A DNA stretch of 64,000 bases from Platerodrilus igneus (lineage: Eukaryota > Arthropoda > Insecta > Coleoptera > Lycidae): NCBI GenBank assembly GCA_036346225.1, contig JARFIW010001254.1, positions 221,001-285,000 of the forward strand, written 5' to 3'. Positions 1 to 10,094 of the stretch are shown here, one piece after another; position 1 is the stretch's first letter, and each line of letters starts with the position of its first letter. A program made the position numbers and the translations under genes. The notes under the pieces are model-generated. The model was given only the letters and a program-made list of their open reading frames with translations, was not told the DNA's origin and did no database searches.

Positions 1-80
1 TTGATTAATACTATCTTGGATTTATATGCATGTATAGGTGCATGTGTAAGTAGGAGGAGGTGCCTAATTGTGTGTTTGAG

Positions 81-138
81 TGTATGTATGTGTATGTGTT
101 TGTGTGTTTGTGTGTGTGTGTGTGTGTTTGTGTATTTG

Positions 139-209
<71 letters not shown>
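81..209. repeat. TG/CA microsatellite
   Basis: A run of TG dinucleotides, imperfect on the left (TTTG and TATG interruptions) and nearly pure from about 139 to 206. Reading frames through it give only Cys-Val or His-Thr strings and are not genes. The flanks (1-80, 210-370) are AT-rich with no recognisable content. Confidence 0.97.
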
Positions 210-367
210 TTAATATATATGTCTGTGTTCCCAAGTAATGTAATGGTCACTTAAGTATCCAAAGTTTTGTAGAAGTTTATTTATTGGAATTGAATTTTAT
301 GTTTAAGAGATATGCGTATATAGAACTAAGATCACCAATATCACATTTTTTGTTCATAGATTTTGCA

Positions 368-800
368 TTCTTATAAATATGACACTATTTCCATAAAAGT
401 TCTTTTGAAAGTATTGTTTTCTATTTGAATGATATTTGGGTTGTTGAAATCCAATTCATGTCCGTCATTAAGTGCATATGTAACTAATGCACATGCTTTA
501 GGTTTAGTATGATTATCACTTTTATGTTGTGTAATTCTTTGTTTCAAATTTTGAGAAGTTTGACCAATGTATGAAAGATCACAATCTAAACACTTTATTT
601 TATAAATAACGTTTCTTTGTAATACCTGAGAATTTTTGTCATTAATTTTTGAAAATAGATTACCAACACTAGTCACATTCTTTTTTGCAATTTTGATGTT
701 ATGGTTTCTAAATATTTTTGTTAATTTTGGTGTTAAATTTTTTAAATAAGGCAAAGAAGCGTGAATTTGGTTTATATTACCCTGTATGTATTTTTTATTT
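368..800 (-). pseudogene. Penelope-like element, GIY-YIG endonuclease relic
   Basis: The minus strand is open at 371-754 (127 codons). Its middle carries the GIY-YIG signature: VIYKIKC, then a CDC pair, then SYIGQTSQNLKQR and a conserved H in ITQHKSD. A Cys pair just before YIGQT and the downstream NDGHELDF are typical of the endonuclease at the C-terminus of Penelope-like retroelements. That domain nicks the target DNA for insertion. The reverse transcriptase, which should lie upstream (at higher coordinates on this strand), is absent, so this is a truncated 3' copy. A stand-alone GIY-YIG gene is the alternative, but the basic linker before the domain fits a Penelope element better. Confidence 0.8.
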
Positions 801-937
801 TGTACATCTACAATTAAATTATTTTTAGATCTAATAATAAAAACTTATTAAGACTGAGAAGTATGTTAAAAAATAATAATTATCCTAAGACTTTAGTTAA
901 TAAGTTTTTATGTAATCAAATAGTAGTATAGTAGTAT

Positions 938-1080
938 AGAAAATATGGTATCTTAGGAATCAAGTCAGTGTCGACAAAGTGTGGGGGTTGTGCTATTGTT
1001 GAAAGTGATAATTTTTTTATTTTTTACCTGCGCGCTCCTTCGAATACCTAAAACTCGATGGAATAAAAGATAAACTATTA
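938..1080 (+). pseudogene. Decayed duplicate of the 2689-2988 gene
   Basis: About 140 bp are closely similar at the nucleotide level to 2764-2897, the core of the intact gene at 2689-2988. The shared peptide runs ILGIKSVSTK, then a GG, then VESD and FF. Frame is lost in the T-rich stretch near 1020, and the end (LKLDG in the intact copy) is only partly preserved. There is no start codon. It lies directly upstream of an integrase-like scrap at 1096-1248 on the same strand, which links this small gene to a Polinton-like element. Confidence 0.75.
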
Positions 1081-1095
1081 TTCTACGTATCCCGC

Positions 1096-1248
1096 AATCA
1101 AAATCGGCTCTTCTGTAAAAGATTAATAAGAACAATCAAAAACAAGTTGTACAGAAGATGTTACTCGCAATGCGGTCATAGATGGTCGGATATTTTACCT
1201 AAGGTATGGAAGAATACAATAATACGTTACATCGAGCTACTAGCATGA
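1096..1248 (+). pseudogene. Polinton-type integrase fragment (decayed)
   Basis: One frame is open for 50 codons to a TGA at 1246. It reads KRLIRTIKNKLYRR, then SDILPKVWKN. This resembles the segment around the catalytic Glu of retroviral-type (rve) integrases carried by Polinton/Maverick elements, where the family shows an ERF-NRT-K-K-YR pattern followed by a Y-DVLP helix. Here the expected Glu reads Lys and the following Asn-rich motif has decayed. There is no upstream catalytic core, so it is a non-functional scrap. The assignment rests on a short motif and its position beside the small gene copy at 938-1080. A chance ORF cannot be excluded. Confidence 0.4.
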
Positions 1249-2430
1249 CACTCCATGGACATAAATGTATTTTTTAATTGAATAAATGATTTTATTAAAC
1301 TTTGCCATTTTCTTCAATGATTTAGCTTTATCATACACAATTCAAATCAAAACGCGTCTAAATATAACACATTTCTGTTTGTAAATAAATAATAGTGTCA
1401 TTGTTCTATACATTAATGATGAATGTAATTAGTACGTCATTTACATTAAACAGCTGAAAATAAGCAGAACCTTGATAAATTTTACTTGGCTAAATAAACG
1501 TATTTGCGTTTGTAACATTTTGTTTCAAATTGTTTCAATTAAAATCCATTTCTACGTAAAGATGTTACTGTTAATGCGAAAATTTTTCCCAAATTCATTT
1601 CTAACGAGTGATGTATCATAAAGTATGAAAGGAGTTTGTTTTCTGTCAACAAATTTTCCAGTTATGAATTATGTTTACATTCTAATGATGTAGAAGAGAT
1701 TGTTGAAAGACGTGTTTATTGTTTTTCTTATTTATGGAGATTGCCATAATTAAAATCATTTCTTGCGTGATATTTCCTGCGAATTACCCAGTGTTAAGAA
1801 TCCTGTAAATATAATACCTAATATAATGTTTTAATATAATTTGGGAGGGTCAAGTTTTTGTCATATAAAACACGTTACTTCTAATTTTTAAAAATTCCAT
1901 CCTGTTGAAGCGTTAATGAAAATGGGAAAGTCAAATGTGATGTAATTACCCTAGCATTTTTACACCAAAGATTTATTTTAATTTTAAGTTTAAATATGGC
2001 ACGCTTTTTTGGTTTAAAGATTGCTAGAGTTTGAAATTTGTTTATGTCTGTAGTAGATCTAAATACGAAGAATGCCGCAAGTCTTGTAATTAATCCTTCT
2101 CAAAGACTACTTTTGCAATATAGAGAGTGCATTTAAAATTTGTTATGCAGGGTGGGCGAATGTATGTCAATTGTTCAAGTACCCCATCGTTTTTATCCCC
2201 TACTACAATAGTTAATGTATTTTAGCTACTTTTTGCTTGCCAATACTTCGAGTTAAAGTTATTTAATTATAGCGATTTGATGTAAACGTAGTTTTACTAA
2301 ATACCATAGGGTTAATAAAATACTTTTGAGAGTTTTCTATAAACAATATGAAACTAGAGCGTTCTGTGAAAGGGTATCAAAGTTGAGGGTCAAGTTTTAG
2401 AACAGGATTTATGTTGATTGGAAAGGATCT
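1249..2430. other. AT-rich DNA, no gene seen
   Basis: No open frame of note and no recognisable element apart from the 18-bp direct repeat recorded separately at 2093-2110. Confidence 0.6.
2093..2110. repeat. 18-bp direct repeat, left copy
   Basis: ATCCTTCTCAAAGACTAC occurs here and again exactly at 3194-3211. The two copies bracket the small intact gene (promoter 2440, coding 2689-2988). They could be a target-site duplication or the edges of an inserted segment of about 1.08 kb, or chance. Confidence 0.6.
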
Positions 2431-2439
2431 GAAGATTCA

Positions 2440-2475
2440 TATAAATAGACCGGGTTTCTAGTTCAAATATCAGTT
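2440..2475 (+). promoter_or_regulatory. TATA box and arthropod initiator
   Basis: TATAAATA lies at 2440-2447 and TCAGTT at 2470-2475. The initiator A at 2472 sits 32 bases after the first T of the TATA box, the spacing expected of an arthropod RNA polymerase II core promoter. It is followed by a short untranslated exon, a splice donor (2505) and the gene at 2689. Both elements and their spacing are read directly; activity is inferred. Confidence 0.7.
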
Positions 2476-2504
2476 TCAACATCTGCAGAATTCGATACAA
2501 GTAG

Positions 2505-2676
2505 GTAAGACTTTTTAGTTTAAAATTATCATTCTTGCATCAAGACACTGAATTATATCTTTTACAACATCTTAAAAGTATATTTCGGTCTTAACTCATA
2601 AGTGATTTAATTGTAATATTTAAATGTCTACTTTAAATTGTTAACACTTTATTTATTTTGTTTTCTTATTTGCCAG
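2505..2676 (+). other. Predicted 5' UTR intron
   Basis: The donor is AG/GTAAGA at 2505 and the acceptor is a T-rich tract ending TTTGCCAG at 2676. The predicted 172-bp intron lies wholly upstream of the ATG at 2689, so the first exon (about 2472-2504) would be non-coding. Confidence 0.55.
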
Positions 2677-2688
2677 CTCATATAAAAT

Positions 2689-2988
2689 ATGGATTTTACA
2701 AAATTAAATATGAATATGAAGCGTAAAACTACAATAAGGACATCCGAACTTCCCGCCGATAGAAAATATCGTATCTTAGGAATCAAGTCTGTGTCAACAA
2801 AGTATGGGGGTCGTGCTTTTGTTGAAAGCGATGATTTTTTTTGTTTTTTGCCAGAACGCTTTTTCGAATACTTAAAACTTGATGGAATGAAAACCTTCAG
2901 CGAGCTAATTGATGGTAAGAAAAATGTTTATATGATTAGCCGGGGTAAAGCCGATGCAACAGTGAACATAGACTTCGAATTAGACTAA
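2689..2988 (+). CDS. Small basic protein, possible OB-fold DNA-binding
   Basis: An intact 99-codon gene. The ATG at 2689 lies 12 bases after a predicted splice acceptor, below a TATA/initiator promoter at 2440-2475, and AATAAA follows at 3075-3080. The N-terminus is basic (KLNMNMKRKTT). The middle reads LPADRKYRILGIKSVSTKYG, then VESDDFFCFLPERF. This alternation of short beta strands around a KYG turn is what I would expect of a small OB-fold protein, possibly single-strand DNA binding. I know such proteins from Polinton/adintovirus-like elements in insect genomes but cannot name the family. A decayed copy sits at 938-1080 beside a Polinton-integrase-like scrap, and the gene at 62062-62607 has a loosely similar C-terminal pattern. 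The function is inference. That it is a real expressed gene is well supported by the promoter, splice sites and poly(A) signal. Confidence 0.7.
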   Translation: MDFTKLNMNMKRKTTIRTSELPADRKYRILGIKSVSTKYGGRAFVESDDFFCFLPERFFEYLKLDGMKTFSELIDGKKNVYMISRGKADATVNIDFELD

Positions 2989-3074
2989 AATTAACATTTT
3001 CTCATTGCTGAATTTTTGCTGATCTATGTATCTTAACTGTATGCAAAATTGTGCTATTAATGTATAGTATACCG

Positions 3075-3080
3075 AATAAA
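3075..3080 (+). terminator. Poly(A) signal AATAAA
   Basis: AATAAA lies 87 bases after the stop codon of the 2689-2988 gene. It is the expected 3' end signal of that transcription unit. Confidence 0.6.
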
Positions 3081-3193
3081 CTGTATTAACGCATATTGTT
3101 CTTTTTCCAATGGACTGTTAATAATACATCCTGACGCTCCACTTAAACACTGTTATAAATTAAACAAGATTCGCGCTCTAAGCACCTTGTTCT

Positions 3194-3211
3194 ATCCTTC
3201 TCAAAGACTAC
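3194..3211. repeat. 18-bp direct repeat, right copy
   Basis: Exact second copy of the 18-mer at 2093-2110, starting 1101 bp later, just beyond the small gene's poly(A) signal. Confidence 0.6.
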
Positions 3212-3250
3212 AGAGTCAGTCGAAAATTGGTTTGCGGTAGTATACGAGGA

Positions 3251-3552
3251 GGCGTCGCCTGGGATCAATGTAGTAAGCGTAAGACTACGGATCTCAAGGT
3301 CCTGGGTTCAAATCCCGACACGGCCGACTGCTTGAAAAATGACAGGTGAGCATTTTTCACAAAAATTACGCCCTCGTTCGGATGAGAGGTTAAATGAAGG
3401 TCCCGTGTGTGAGTGTTGTCACGCACGTTAAAGATCCCTACCTTCCCTGGAACGGCAAGGGTTCAGCAAAATTCTAAATTTCCAGGCAACAAAAAAACTC
3501 GCCTCCTGGCCAATGTAGTACCTTCTGGTGGAGCATTGGAAATATAAATGCA
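3251..3552 (+). mobile_element. tRNA-derived SINE, copy 1
   Basis: A 302-bp retroposon bracketed by an exact 16-bp target-site duplication, CGGTAGTATACGAGGA (3235-3250 and 3553-3568). The head is tRNA-like: GGCGTCGCC start, an A-box-like stretch around GGATCAATGTAG, and a B box GGTTCAAATCC at 3305-3315 followed by CGACACGGCC. The body is about 230 bp and includes CACGTTAAAGATCCCTACC. A second copy in the opposite orientation lies at 57094-57394 with its own 16-bp duplication. Transcription by RNA polymerase III and mobilisation by a LINE are family knowledge; head, body and duplications are read directly. Confidence 0.92.
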
Positions 3553-3568
3553 CGGTAGTATACGAGGA

Positions 3569-4019
3569 GGGTCGATAGAAATTGGTTTAAAAGATGGCGC
3601 TGGTAATGTAAGCATACATGGTCGATGTGTTAAAGTAATGTTAGGGGGTTAAGTTACTGGCACATCTGATTAAGCTAATGACTACTGTCCGCCGTGTGTT
3701 GGTATTTCAATCAGTCTCCATGGTTAGAGTCTATAATTTGCAAACGATTTCATTAGGTTTAATTAATTAATCTGGTAGATTTAATTGCATTAGGTTTATT
3801 TAATTAATCTAGTAGATTTATGTAAATAATTTTGCTAAACCCTCCTAATGAATTAATCTGTGCAAATACAGTACTTAATCGATGTTACTAGAATATTCAT
3901 GCAAATAAATATTTGAGATTGAGACAAATAGGGATTTAATTTGCAAACGTATGCATTAGGTTTAATTTGTTAATCTAGCAGACTTACGTAAATATCGTCA
4001 TAATTAGCGGGGAGAATTT
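3569..4019. repeat. AT-rich DNA with short imperfect repeats
   Basis: TTAGGTTTAATTAATTAATCT and close variants followed by A/GTAGATTTA recur near 3754, 3790 and 3957. No coding content seen. Confidence 0.55.
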
Positions 4020-4520
4020 GCAGGTCCGGTGGTCCTGGAGAAGGATGCCGGGGCCCGACGGTCCAGATTAGGGTGCCGAGAGTGCGATCCATGCCCCCGT
4101 AAGCCAAAAAATGATTAGTTGAAGAAGACTATTGTGCAAATTTAAGATGACAATGTTATTTAATACTGTTATCAGATGTGCGATTTTTTTGCATGTGTGG
4201 TGATGGTGATGGTGGTGGTGGTCTAGATCTGGGTGAGAGCACGAGCCATTGCCTCGGAAGCTAAAAATGTTTAGTTGAAGAAAACTATTGTGCCAAATTT
4301 AAGATGACAATGTTATTTAATACTGTTACCCGACGTGCGATTATTTTTTTGCATGTATGGTGGTAGTGGTGGTGGTGACGGTCCAGATCGGGGTGCCGAG
4401 AGCAAGATCCATGCTTGGAGTTAAAAATGTTTAGTTGAAGAAAACTATTGTGCAGATTTAAGATGACAATTTTATTTAATACTGTTACTAGATGAACGAA
4501 TATTTGCTAAATAAGGTTAG
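4020..4520. repeat. Tandem repeat, about 158 bp, three copies
   Basis: Three tandem units are marked by TTAGTTGAAGAA at 4115, 4271 and 4431 (periods 156 and 160). Each carries GATGACAATGTTATTTAATA, a T-run and a GGTGGTGGTG-rich segment. No ORF. This is not the 157-bp satellite at 10-17 kb despite the similar period: the sequence is unrelated. Confidence 0.85.
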
Positions 4521-4554
4521 ATGGCGCTGGCGCTAATGACATATGTGACGTATG

Positions 4555-4858
4555 GAATAATGATAACATCGTTAATGAGGTTTCCCAATAAAAACGATTA
4601 GTGTTAATGAGTTTTCCAATTAAAAGACGATTAGTGTTAATGGTTTTTAATGAGAAAACTCATCAAAAAACGATTAGTGCTAATGGTTTTTTAATGAGAA
4701 AACCCATTAGAAAGCGATTAGTGCTAATGGTTTTTTAATTAGAGAACTCATTCAAAAGCTATTAGTGCTAATGGGGTTTTAATGAGAAAACTCATTAAAA
4801 GCAATTAGTGCTAATGGGGTTTAATGAGAAAACTCATTGAAAGCAATTAGTGGAGGGG
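4555..4858. repeat. Short palindromic tandem repeat, about 40-55 bp
   Basis: Repeated units built from CGATTAGTGCTAATGG, TTTTTAATGAGAAAACTCAT and TTAAAA. Each unit can fold on itself (ATTAGTGCTAAT and ATGAG...CTCAT). The same family recurs at 6955-7105, abutting the gypsy fragment there. Confidence 0.85.
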
Positions 4859-5590
4859 CTTGAGGGTTTAGGAGGTGGGAGGTGGGAGGAGGGTGAAGAA
4901 GGATCTAGGATGAACTTCCTCCCTCTGCTGTTATATGCTGTTAATTATAATTTCTAATCAAGCTACAATTTCAATGCAACATAACTGTTTAAGTATACCT
5001 ACCACTTTAAATCATAACAAACTAGTTTTAAATACATTATAAAGGATACAGTTCTCCGATGAAAACAACAGTTGAGCACGTTTCTTACATGTTGTTGATA
5101 TACCTCCTCTCATTTTTGAAGTTTTATGAAGATCTTTTATATCAATCTGAAACAAATGAGATATTTGTTGTAATTGTATCATAAAATCATAAGAAAACAC
5201 TCAAGATGTATTAAATAATTCTGAGTTGAATGTACAACCATGTAGGGAATTTGTTTAACAAAATAACTCATGTTACTATATTACTTTTATAGTAATGTCT
5301 TATACAATTGACAAGCTTAACATAATTTCAGTTTTAGTCTTCCATATAAATGAACTGAAATTTAACTTCTAAAAACCATTTGCCGCACACCACCTTCATG
5401 AAAATCAAATTAGAAATGTTGGTTTTAAGCAAAATAACCCAACTTTCAGTACTTACTGAGGAAATTCAGACTTCTATTTTGTCTCGCATAAAAATATCTA
5501 AAAATGTAGTACGAGTGAAAGCTGACAATCGTATCCTAATTAATTTTAAATAATATTAATTAGTTAACCTTTATTACATTAGCCTTTACA
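4859..5590. other. No recognisable feature
   Basis: A G-rich stretch (4853-4900, GGAGGTGGGAGG) is followed by ordinary AT-rich sequence. Nothing coding or repetitive that I can support. Confidence 0.5.
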
Positions 5591-5594
5591 GGAA

Positions 5595-6355
5595 GTACTC
5601 ATAAAAAAGTACCTTTTGGTAAAAATTTTCGCGCTGGTGACTAAGGGTCCGATCCGATTTAAAAAAATTCTTTCAGATTCGGGTAGCTGAGAAGATTTTA
5701 ATATAATTTTATAGGGCACCCGACATATTTATATTGAAAACCAGGGAATAGCTGTTTAGAAATAGATTAAAGATGAACACTGTATGGTTTGGTAAAGGGT
5801 TATTTTTAATTAAGTAAGGAATGCTCCTATTTGAAAAGTTCTAAAAGATTTGAGAAGATGATGAAAAAACAATATTAAATGATATCTTACACGGTGGATT
5901 TATATTAACAATACTCCTAAGTGTACCTTTGGGTAAAAATCTTAAAAACGACGCTGGCGTTAGGGGCCCGGCCACATAAAAAAAATTCTTTCAGATTCGG
6001 GTAGCTGAGAAAATTTTAATATAATTTGATAGGTCACACTACATATTTATCGTGAAAAGCAGATAATTGCTGTTTAGAAATAGATTAAAGATGAACACTA
6101 TGGTTTGGTAAAGGTTTATCTTTTAACTCAGTAAGGAATGTTCCGATTTGAAAAATTCCCAAAGAATTAAGTAGCTGAGAAAAAGTAATATTAATGGACA
6201 CCTTACACGGTGGGTTTATATTAAAAATACAGTTAAGAGCACCTTTTGGCAAAAATCTAAAATGGCAATAGTGACTAGGATCCGGCCCGATTAAACAAAT
6301 TCTTTCAGATTTGGGCGGTTGAGGAAATTTTAATACAATTTGATAGATCACATGA
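5595..6355. repeat. Tandem repeat, about 315 bp, 2.4 copies
   Basis: Units start near 5610, 5923 and 6239 with a (G)CACCTTTTGG-like motif and contain AGATTCGGGTAGCTGAGAA, then TTTAGAAATAGATTAAAGAT and ACACGGTGG. The 19-mer AGATTCGGGTAGCTGAGAA (5685-5703) reappears as its exact reverse complement at 57906-57924, so the family is dispersed and includes the repeats beside the Polinton-related region. Confidence 0.85.
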
Positions 6356-6770
6356 TATGTTTATCTTGAAAAATATTCTCCACAGCAAAAATTATAAATA
6401 AATGTATTAAATTATGTTGTTTTTTATTCTTAGGTTTAAGGTGGTCCTATTGATAGACAACGATTCCCTCAATTAAATCATTGGGGGAGAAGATGGGGGT
6501 AATTAAAGGAAAGATAATCCTCGAATTGTTCAGTTTAAAGACGTTTGTCGACCGATGTATCCGTTTATTGTGTGTGGTGCTCGTTAATAAAAAAATATGG
6601 GGCAAGTCTTTACAACATTTTGGGTTAGGTGCTTTTAAATTAATCTCTAAAGGCGTCCGTTCTGCATGCGGACAGCACGGATTCGAATCCTGCTTGAGTC
6701 GATTTTTTTCTCTAAGAATTTGCGGTAAAATGTATATACAGGATGGAGCATAAGTGAATATATACAGAAT
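6356..6770 (+). other. Unassigned DNA with a tRNA-like B box
   Basis: GGATTCGAATCCTGC at about 6679 matches a polymerase III B box and is followed by a short T-run, with GGCGTCCG upstream. This could be the 3' half of a tRNA pseudogene or the head of a decayed SINE. A full cloverleaf cannot be drawn, so I do not call a tRNA gene. Confidence 0.35.
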
Positions 6771-6779
6771 AAGTCAAGT

Positions 6780-6955
6780 TAAAAATGGCGGATTGACGTC
6801 AGACAAAATGGCGGATTGATGTATGAAAAATGACGGACGACAGATGTATGGTAGGAAAGGTGGCAGATGACGTATGTGACGCGAGAAAAAATGGCGGATG
6901 ACAGATGTCGCGTAAGAAAAATGGCGGATAACAGATGTGACGTAAGAAAAAATGG
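6780..6955. repeat. Minisatellite, about 30-37 bp
   Basis: About five imperfect units of AAAAATGGCGGATGACAGAT plus GTGACGTAAG. Low-complexity tandem DNA with no gene. Confidence 0.85.
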
Positions 6956-7105
6956 CATTATCGTTAATGAGTTTTCTTAATAAAAAGCGATTAGTGTTAA
7001 TGAGTTTTGTCGTTAAAAGGCTATTAGTGTTAATGGATTTTAATGCGAAAACCCATTAAAAACGATTAGTGCTAAAGGGTTTTTAATGAGAAAACTCATT
7101 AAACG
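6956..7105. repeat. Short palindromic tandem repeat, second block
   Basis: Three units of the same family as 4555-4858 (AGTGTTAATG, TGAGAAAACTCATTAAA). The last unit runs directly into the truncated gypsy pol at about 7105, marking the break point. Confidence 0.8.
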
Positions 7106-7700
7106 ATTGGAGGAGCAGGAGGTACCTCTTCCCTCAACACGTAAGAATTCCCTACTCGGTATAAAACTTTTGAAAAAGAGGTCTAAATGGGATGAGGGGG
7201 TAGAGTCAGATGAAGCATTCCGGTCTATTTGGACGGCTTACATAGATAGTTATCTTAAAATACATCTGGACATGACTGCCACTTTCTATATTCAATGCGA
7301 TAGCTCGGATTATGCAGTGGGAGGTACTTTATTTCAATTATCAGAATCGAATACTAAGGGGGTTATAGCATTCACAAGTGCGGTTTTAAGAGGAAGTTAT
7401 CTATCATATACTACGACCGAGAAGGAGGTGTTGGCGGTGGTTTATTGTTTGCGTCGTTTGCGTACATTGATATTGGGATAATCTTGTTCTTATTACAGAT
7501 CACGAAGCTCTAAGTTTACTAATGTCGTGCAACTACGCTCTGCTAGGTAATCTCGGTGGATTATGTTTATACAGGAGTTTAATTTTAAGATTCTACATTG
7601 CAGGGGATCCGATAATGCAGTAGCGGATATTTTATCAAGATATCTTGGCAATGATTCAGCGAATCTCCAAATGGGAGTATTAGGAGACCCAGAATGTATG
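7105..7700 (+). pseudogene. Ty3/gypsy pol, RNase H domain (broken)
   Basis: An open frame to 7481 contains the Ty3/gypsy RNase H: FYIQCDSSDYAVGGTL (first catalytic Asp), TTTEKEVLAVVYCLRRLR (catalytic Glu). After a frameshift near 7480 it continues ITDHEALSLLMS (third Asp) and DNAVADILSRYLGN, the conserved end of the domain. The reverse transcriptase that should precede it is missing, cut off at the tandem repeat ending near 7105. Integrase follows at 7700-8880, the normal gypsy order. It is closely related in pattern to the gypsy element at 18661-24264, but broken differently. Confidence 0.88.
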
Positions 7701-8877
7701 CTTACTTAAATTAAGTGGAAACTGGTCAGAATTACGTAAACATGTTAAGGCGCTTAAGGAGGATCAGGAAAGGGAAGAGCGGATAAGGAAAAAGGTGAAA
7801 ATTTGGGAGTGGAAACAATAAACGGGGGTATCTCGAAAGAATCGGTTAAAGCAGGGAATGGTTTTGTGGTACACGAAGGGATATTGTTTAAACGGGGAAA
7901 TAATTTCGAGTCGGAATTTAAGTTATGCGTACAAAAACCCAGGTGCGAAATCTGGTTTTGGCACATCACAATAATATGGGGTATTTTGGAAAAACTAAAA
8001 CGTATTCGAATATGCGTCAGTTTTTCTATTGGCCTAGAATGCAAAAGGATGTACGGCATATTGTAGCCGCCTGCGATCCATGCCAAAAAAGCTAAGTCGT
8101 CGCCAACTTCTAGGGGCGTGTTTAACGCAATTGTAACCAGCAAACCGAGATAACTTGTTTGCCTGGAATAAATAGGTCCATTACCGGAAGGAAGGGGAGG
8201 GGTCACATAAATTTCTCGTTATAGTCGATATCTTCACCAAATTCGTAAAATTATATGCCCTGAGGAGAGCTACAGACACAGCAATTTTGCGTACGGTTCT
8301 TAATAATTGCATACCGTAGGTTTAAAAACCAGCTTGCATTTTGAGCGACAACGGTACGCAATTTACAAGTAAGGTGTGGAAACAGGAATTAGGAGCGGTA
8401 GGGATAAAGGTTAAATATACTTCCGCATATTTTCCGCAAGGGAATGTTACCCAGCGATACAATAAGGAGGTCGGGAGATTATTGAAAACGTACTGTCACG
8501 AAAAATATACTAAATGGCCGAATATGTTAGTTTTTGTAGAAGATTGTTTAAATAATGCGGTTGATGTTAGTACCGGGTATACGGCACGCTATTTGCAGAT
8601 GGGAGCGGTAGACACTAATCCCATAGAAAAATATGTTGATTTTCCGGCGGTCTCTATTGCGGAATCGTCGCGGAACACCATTTGGCAATTAGCCTACAAA
8701 AGGTTAAAATCCAAGTTTCGGCGTAGGGCTGACAAAATTAATGCGGGAATCTGTCCGGTTATTTTTAAGGAAGGGGATCAAGTCCTAGCTAGAACTCATT
8801 ATACTTCGGCTGCGGCGGATCAATGCATCAAAAAGTTCTTCCTATTATATGAGGGACTTTTTTATGTGTTGCGTTAG
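7700..8877 (+). pseudogene. Ty3/gypsy pol, integrase (broken)
   Basis: The parts of a retroelement integrase appear in order but in different frames. Around 7945-8095 is an HHCC zinc finger (GYFGKTKTYSNMRQFF, YWPRMQKDV, CDPCQK). At about 8217-8275 is the start of the catalytic core (VDIFTKFVKLYALRRATDT, first Asp). The core continues in a long open frame 8341-8877 with SDNGTQFTS (second Asp) and a helix containing NKEVGRLLK (Glu). The C-terminal part ends KEGDQVLARTHY. At least two frameshifts disrupt it, so it is dead. It follows the RNase H domain at 7105-7700. Confidence 0.9.
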
Positions 8878-8983
8878 GCTGGGCCAAATTCTTATATAAT
8901 TGGCGACCCGCAGGGCAACGAATTGTTACGGCAGAACGTGATCAATCTTAATACATACAAAGCTGCCACACCTGTCGATGTTC

Positions 8984-9540
8984 AGAGGAGGGAGCTTTAA
9001 GTTGTTCCTTTTGTCATTCTTACGTTATGGTTGAATTCATGATTCCTATAATATTTTAATGTTTTTTTGGCTTATTTTGGTTGGTGGTGGTTATTCTATT
9101 CTCAATATTATTACACATCATTGTATTCCTGTTTTTACTGATACTTAAACCTAAATTATGTAAATTCGATTTAAGTAGGGGGTTATAGGGTGGTTCAAGG
9201 CTCGAAGACAATGAGTGGTGTAAGAGAGGGTCAATCGGGGAATAGACGTGCGTGAAGATGGATGTGAACAAGCTTCGTCCGAGGATCACGAGTTCATAGC
9301 GTAGCATAGGAGTCGTTATTATTATAATTGGTGCTAATGACAACACGATCCGGTGTTGTAGGTACTTTGTTTTCTTATACGTGTTGATATTTTAGTTCAG
9401 AAGCTTGTTTTGTACACGTTACATGATTTATAGCATTAAAGTTGCATTCGAATTCTGTTTTTATTTACACATGCCACTGTTAAAGAACCCACATGAGACT
9501 ACACTTATAACAATAATAGTTTAACCTGTTCACGCTGCAG
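8984..9540 (+). other. Polypurine tract and putative 3' LTR
   Basis: AGAGGAGGGAG at 8984-8994 lies about 100 bp past the integrase and looks like a polypurine tract. A candidate LTR start, TGTTCC, follows at 9003. I find no sister LTR in the window, so the right edge (about 9.5 kb) is a guess. Confidence 0.35.
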
Positions 9541-10094
9541 GCTGAAATTTTTACATAGATAGCACTTAATATGGTGGACCTTGTATATATGTCAGAATAC
9601 GGTTGTACCAATTTTTTTTGGAAATATAAATTTTTTAATGAGGCAGCGCACGACTCTTAATAGATATACCAAAAGACTGATTGTTCCCTATTGAATTTTT
9701 GGCAAAACCCAGGAGGCTGAAGTTGTTCACGATGTTAGCTTATTATATTGTCGTTATAGCCCGTCAGCAGGAATGCTGAACTCACGCTAGTTTATTAAAA
9801 ATTAATTATTTTGTAGCAAGTTTTACATCATAATCCGGTCCACTATGACGTTAGTGAAGCTAGCGGCCACTATCTACCGGCCGCTAAATATGCATACGCC
9901 TACCAATCTACAACACAACAAAACCACGCCTACTGAACTGAACAAGCATTTCTAATGTTTAATTACGTTTCGTATATTGATCCAATTATCTTTACGCATT
10001 TTAAATCTAAGGGCGATTGAAAATAAATAACTTTGAGATTCCTATATTATTCTTAGGTGTATATTTTAAGCGGTTGCTCTTTTAAATTGAAATA
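9541..10094. other. No recognisable feature
   Basis: Unique-looking AT-rich DNA between the gypsy fragment and the satellite. Confidence 0.5.

Noticed and set aside
1..254. Long open frames through the TG run
   Set aside because: They are translations of a dinucleotide repeat.
3251..3325. A tRNA gene
   Set aside because: The B box and head are tRNA-like, but the stretch is the head of a 302-bp SINE with target duplications, and the cloverleaf is not complete.
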